Under the pieces are notes generated by a model, which ran no database searches, was not told where the DNA came from, and saw only the letters and a program-made list of their open reading frames with translations. From Actinomycetota bacterium (GTDB lineage Bacteria > Actinomycetota > Acidimicrobiia > Acidimicrobiales > JAHWLA01), in assembly GCA_019347595.1 (NCBI GenBank), contig JAHWLA010000119.1:1-8436 (forward strand): DNA of 8,436 bases. The letters run 5' to 3'. Of this stretch, positions 6,845 to 8,436 are shown piece after piece. Position 1 is the stretch's first letter. Every line of letters begins with the position of its first letter. Position numbers and translations under genes: made by a program.

Positions 6845-6860
6845 AATGTCCAAGTGTCGC
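6838..6860. promoter_or_regulatory. Inverted repeat holding both divergent GTG starts
   Basis: GCGACAC (6838-6844) and GTGTCGC (6854-6860) form a perfect 7-bp inverted repeat around the 9-base spacer AATGTCCAA. Read outward on each strand, each arm begins with GTGTCGC, the start codon and next codon of the deacetylase (-) and of the GT2 gene (+). CACAAT at 6842-6847 is a possible -10 box, 6 bases before GTG 6854. The mirror-image box for the minus strand, CACTTG (6856-6851), is weak. This must be at or near the promoter region of both genes unless their true starts lie further inside. It may also be a binding site for a dimeric regulator. Confidence 0.45.
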
Positions 6861-7840
6861 AAACACCGGGGGTGACCGCGGTCCTTCTCGCCTTCCACCG
6901 CCCCCAAACCGTGGCCGAGGTGCTGGAGCGGTTGCGCGGCCTGCCGGTGGCCGAGGTCGTCGTCGTCGACAACAGCAGCGACGAGGAGACCGCCGACGTG
7001 GTGCGTGCCGCGGGGGGCAACGTGCGGCTGGTGAAGACAGGCGAGAACCTCGGGATCGCCGGGCGCAACCGCGCCGTGCAGGTGGCATCGCACGACCTCG
7101 TGCTCATGCTCGACGACGACTCCTACCCGCTGCCCGGGGCGATCGAGGAGCTGGCCGCCATGTTCGAGCGCCTGCCCCGGCTCGGGGTCGTCGGCGGCTT
7201 GGTGCGTGACGTCGACGCCGACAAGCAGGTGGTGCTCGACACCGAGCTGGGGACGTTCGACTGGTGGTTGCGGGGCGGGGCCGAAGGGCCTGCGCCCGAC
7301 GACGGCTTCCCGGCGTTCTTCTTCCCGGAGGGGGCGTCCATGGTGCGGCGGGAGGCCTACCTGGAGGTGGGCGGGTTCTACGAGCCGTTCTTCTTCGCCT
7401 CCACCGAGGTCGACCTGGCCACCCGGCTGCTGGCCGCCGGGTGGGACGTGCGCTACCAGCCGCGGGCCGCCTTCGACCACATGAAGGTGCCCGCCGGGCG
7501 GGCCTCGATCGACGACGTCCTGCGCCTCCGCATCCGCAACCACTTCTGGTACCTGTGGCTGCGCTTCCCGCTGTCCGTGGCGGTACCGCGCATGGTGGCC
7601 TACGGCGCCTTCGACCTGCTCAACGCCGTGTACCGGGGGGCGGCGCGGTCGTGGGCGGGCGGCGTGGCCGACGCCTGGCGCCTGCGGGACCGGGTGCGGG
7701 CCGACCGGGCGCCCATCCCCCGCTCGCTGGTGCCGCGCGCCGAAGGCCGCCGCCTGCGCATGCACTTCGATGTGGTGACGGTCCGGCTGCGTGAGGGCAA
7801 GTGGCGGCGGGCCTTCGTCCGGCTCCGCCGCCGCGCTTGA
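6854..7840 (+). CDS. GT2-family glycosyltransferase
   Basis: This 328-aa protein is a GT-A fold family 2 glycosyltransferase, transferring a sugar from a nucleotide donor, probably to a lipid-linked or surface glycan. Motifs: VTAVLLAFHRP (7-17), VVVVDNSSD (35-43), GENLGIAGRNRA (63-74, typical of rhamnosyl/galactofuranosyl-like GT2 enzymes), the DDD nucleotide/metal motif (87-89), FPEGASMVRREAYLEVGGF (157-175), and FASTEVDLATRL (181-192) with acidic residues E185 and D187 at the expected catalytic-base region, then H209. The C-terminal ~100 residues hold a weakly hydrophobic helix (FWYLWLRFPLSVAVPRMV, 231-248) that may lie at the membrane, then a very Arg-rich tail. GTG 6854 fits the symmetric divergent start region; GTG 6872 is an alternative six codons shorter. 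The donor sugar is unknown. Confidence 0.92.
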   Translation: MSQTPGVTAVLLAFHRPQTVAEVLERLRGLPVAEVVVVDNSSDEETADVVRAAGGNVRLVKTGENLGIAGRNRAVQVASHDLVLMLDDDSYPLPGAIEELAAMFERLPRLGVVGGLVRDVDADKQVVLDTELGTFDWWLRGGAEGPAPDDGFPAFFFPEGASMVRREAYLEVGGFYEPFFFASTEVDLATRLLAAGWDVRYQPRAAFDHMKVPAGRASIDDVLRLRIRNHFWYLWLRFPLSVAVPRMVAYGAFDLLNAVYRGAARSWAGGVADAWRLRDRVRADRAPIPRSLVPRAEGRRLRMHFDVVTVRLREGKWRRAFVRLRRRA

Positions 7841-7877
7841 CGCGCCTCCGCCACCGCGCTTGACGCGCCTCCGCCGC
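7823..7877 (+). repeat. 23-bp tandem duplication across the GT2 stop codon
   Basis: The 23-base unit at 7823-7845, starting CTCCGCCGCCGCGCTTGA, is repeated at 7846-7868 with one change (G to A at unit position 8). A third partial copy of 9 bases follows (7869-7877). The first copy includes the last codons and TGA stop of the GT2 gene, so the stop is repeated 23 bases later, in a different frame. This looks like a recent slippage duplication. Confidence 0.85.
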
Positions 7878-7878
7878 G

Positions 7879-7928
7879 GTTCTGGTCCGTAGATCCGGCG
7901 CCACGGCGCCGGATCTACGGACCAGAAC
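7879..7928. terminator. 50-bp palindrome with 24-bp perfect arms between GT2 and flippase genes
   Basis: The left arm (7879-7902, beginning GTTCTGGTCCGTAG) and the right arm (7905-7928, ending CTACGGACCAGAAC) are perfectly complementary over 24 bp, with only AC (7903-7904) between them. As RNA this would be a very stable hairpin closed by a tiny loop; as DNA it could extrude a cruciform. It lies 38 bases after the GT2 stop and ends 34 bases before the flippase start. It probably terminates transcription from the GT2 gene, and in either direction because it is symmetric. There is no U-tract. A dispersed genomic repeat or a protein-binding site are alternatives. Confidence 0.65.
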
Positions 7929-7949
7929 GGGTGGGCGGCGGGGTCGCCC

Positions 7950-7963
7950 TACGCTTCGCGGGG
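7950..7963 (+). promoter_or_regulatory. Candidate -10 box for leaderless flippase transcript
   Basis: TACGCT (7950-7955) fits the actinobacterial TANNNT -10 pattern. Seven bases separate it from GTG 7963, so the transcript could begin at the start codon. There is no Shine-Dalgarno sequence before that GTG, which agrees with a leaderless mRNA. The upstream palindrome ends about where a -35 box would begin. Confidence 0.45.
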
Positions 7964-8436
7964 TGAGTCTCGACAGGACGGCGGGGCGGCAGGGCATGGC
8001 GACGAACTTCGCCTGGCTGATGACCGCCGAGCTGGTGGGGAAGGTCTCCGGGTTCGTCCTCGTCGTCATCCTCGCCCGCGGCCTGGGACCCCGGCAGTAC
8101 GGCTACTTCGCCTTCGCCCTCGCCTTCGTCCCCCTCTTCCTCCACCTGGCTCGCTGGGGCATCGACGTGGCGTCCCTGCGCCGGGTCTCGGTGAACACCG
8201 AGGACTTCTCCAAGGTCTTCGTCAACGGCGGCGTGCTCCGCCTGAGCCTGGCGGTCGGCGCCACCGTCGTCGCCCTGCTCTTGCTGCCGTTCTTCGTGGC
8301 GGGCGGCGAGGGCGTGCAGGTCGTGCTCGTGCTCTCCGTCGCCCTCCTGCTCGACGAGGTGGCCACGTACCAGTCGGTGGCCTTCACCGCCGTGGAGCAG
8401 ATGCGCTTCAACGCGGGCGTGCTCATCGTCAACCGG
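7963..8436 (+). CDS. Wzx-like polysaccharide flippase, 3' end outside window
   Basis: This is the first 158 codons of a polytopic membrane protein of the oligosaccharide flippase (MOP/MATE-like, Wzx) superfamily, which moves lipid-linked glycan units across the membrane. The N-terminus has the usual family layout: TNFAWLMTAELVGKVSGFVLVVILARGLGPRQYGYFAF (14-51), with helix 1 around 17-38, the LGPRQYGYF loop, helix 2 around 46-63, helix 3 around 91-112 and helix 4 around 117-132. The whole protein would be expected to have 12-14 helices; it runs off the window without a stop codon. GTG 7963 is chosen from the TACGCT box; an in-frame ATG at 7996 (residue 12) is possible but leaves fewer residues before helix 1. 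Its partners are probably the ligase/polymerase-like and glycosyltransferase genes on the other strand. Confidence 0.88.
   Translation, partial: MSLDRTAGRQGMATNFAWLMTAELVGKVSGFVLVVILARGLGPRQYGYFAFALAFVPLFLHLARWGIDVASLRRVSVNTEDFSKVFVNGGVLRLSLAVGATVVALLLLPFFVAGGEGVQVVLVLSVALLLDEVATYQSVAFTAVEQMRFNAGVLIVNR

Noticed and set aside
6203..6853. The plus-strand GT2 frame is open upstream of 6854.
   Set aside because: It lies opposite the well-supported deacetylase gene and shows no domain; GT2 motifs begin only after 6872.
6845..7765. The minus-strand deacetylase frame is open upstream into the GT2 gene.
   Set aside because: The translation is His/Gly/Pro-rich shadow sequence opposite the GT2 gene; the NodB domain begins right after GTG 6844.
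7823..7928. The tandem repeats and palindrome as a CRISPR array or insertion-sequence end.
   Set aside because: There are only two adjoining repeats without spacers, and no transposase, target-site duplication or cas gene is visible.

Overview
The window is very GC-rich, with C or G at most third codon positions. It uses many GTG starts, often has no clear Shine-Dalgarno site, and shows TANNNT-like boxes 6-7 nt before several start codons, the pattern of leaderless mRNAs. Together these suggest a high-GC actinobacterium, perhaps of the Acidimicrobiia. That placement is an inference; there is no rRNA or marker phylogeny here.

Layout. (1) 2-946 (+) is the 3' part of an ABC importer ATPase of the FbpC/CysA type, followed by a long hairpin at 949-1005. 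(2) 1063-1609 (+) holds a 78-aa XRE-type helix-turn-helix protein and a MazG-like pyrophosphohydrolase. The latter ends one base short of the convergent asd stop codon. (3) 6844-1611 (-) is one very tightly packed cluster. In transcription order it reads: NodB-type polysaccharide deacetylase, a possible 45-aa small ORF, an O-antigen ligase/polymerase-like membrane protein, a 635-aa GT2-GT4 double glycosyltransferase, and aspartate-semialdehyde dehydrogenase. Every junction is a stop/start overlap of 1-4 bases. (4) 6854-8436 (+) runs divergently from the deacetylase with only 9 bases between the two start codons. It holds a GT2 glycosyltransferase, then a 23-bp tandem duplication, a near-perfect 50-bp palindrome, and the first 158 codons of a Wzx-like flippase cut off by the window edge. 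No stretch over 300 bases lacks a gene.

Taken together, 2627-8436 looks like part of a surface-polysaccharide locus. GT2 and GT4 enzymes would build the repeat unit, the flippase would export it on a lipid carrier, the Wzy/WaaL-like protein would polymerise or transfer it, and the deacetylase would modify it. The most unusual points are the fused GT2-GT4 enzyme, the amino-acid gene asd at the end of this glycan operon, the small ORF fitted exactly between two genes, the inverted repeat whose arms carry both divergent GTG starts, and the long palindrome. I see no defence system, CRISPR array, transposase, tRNA or rRNA. I do not claim a wholly new system; the closest to novelty are the small ORF and the fused enzyme within the coupled operon.
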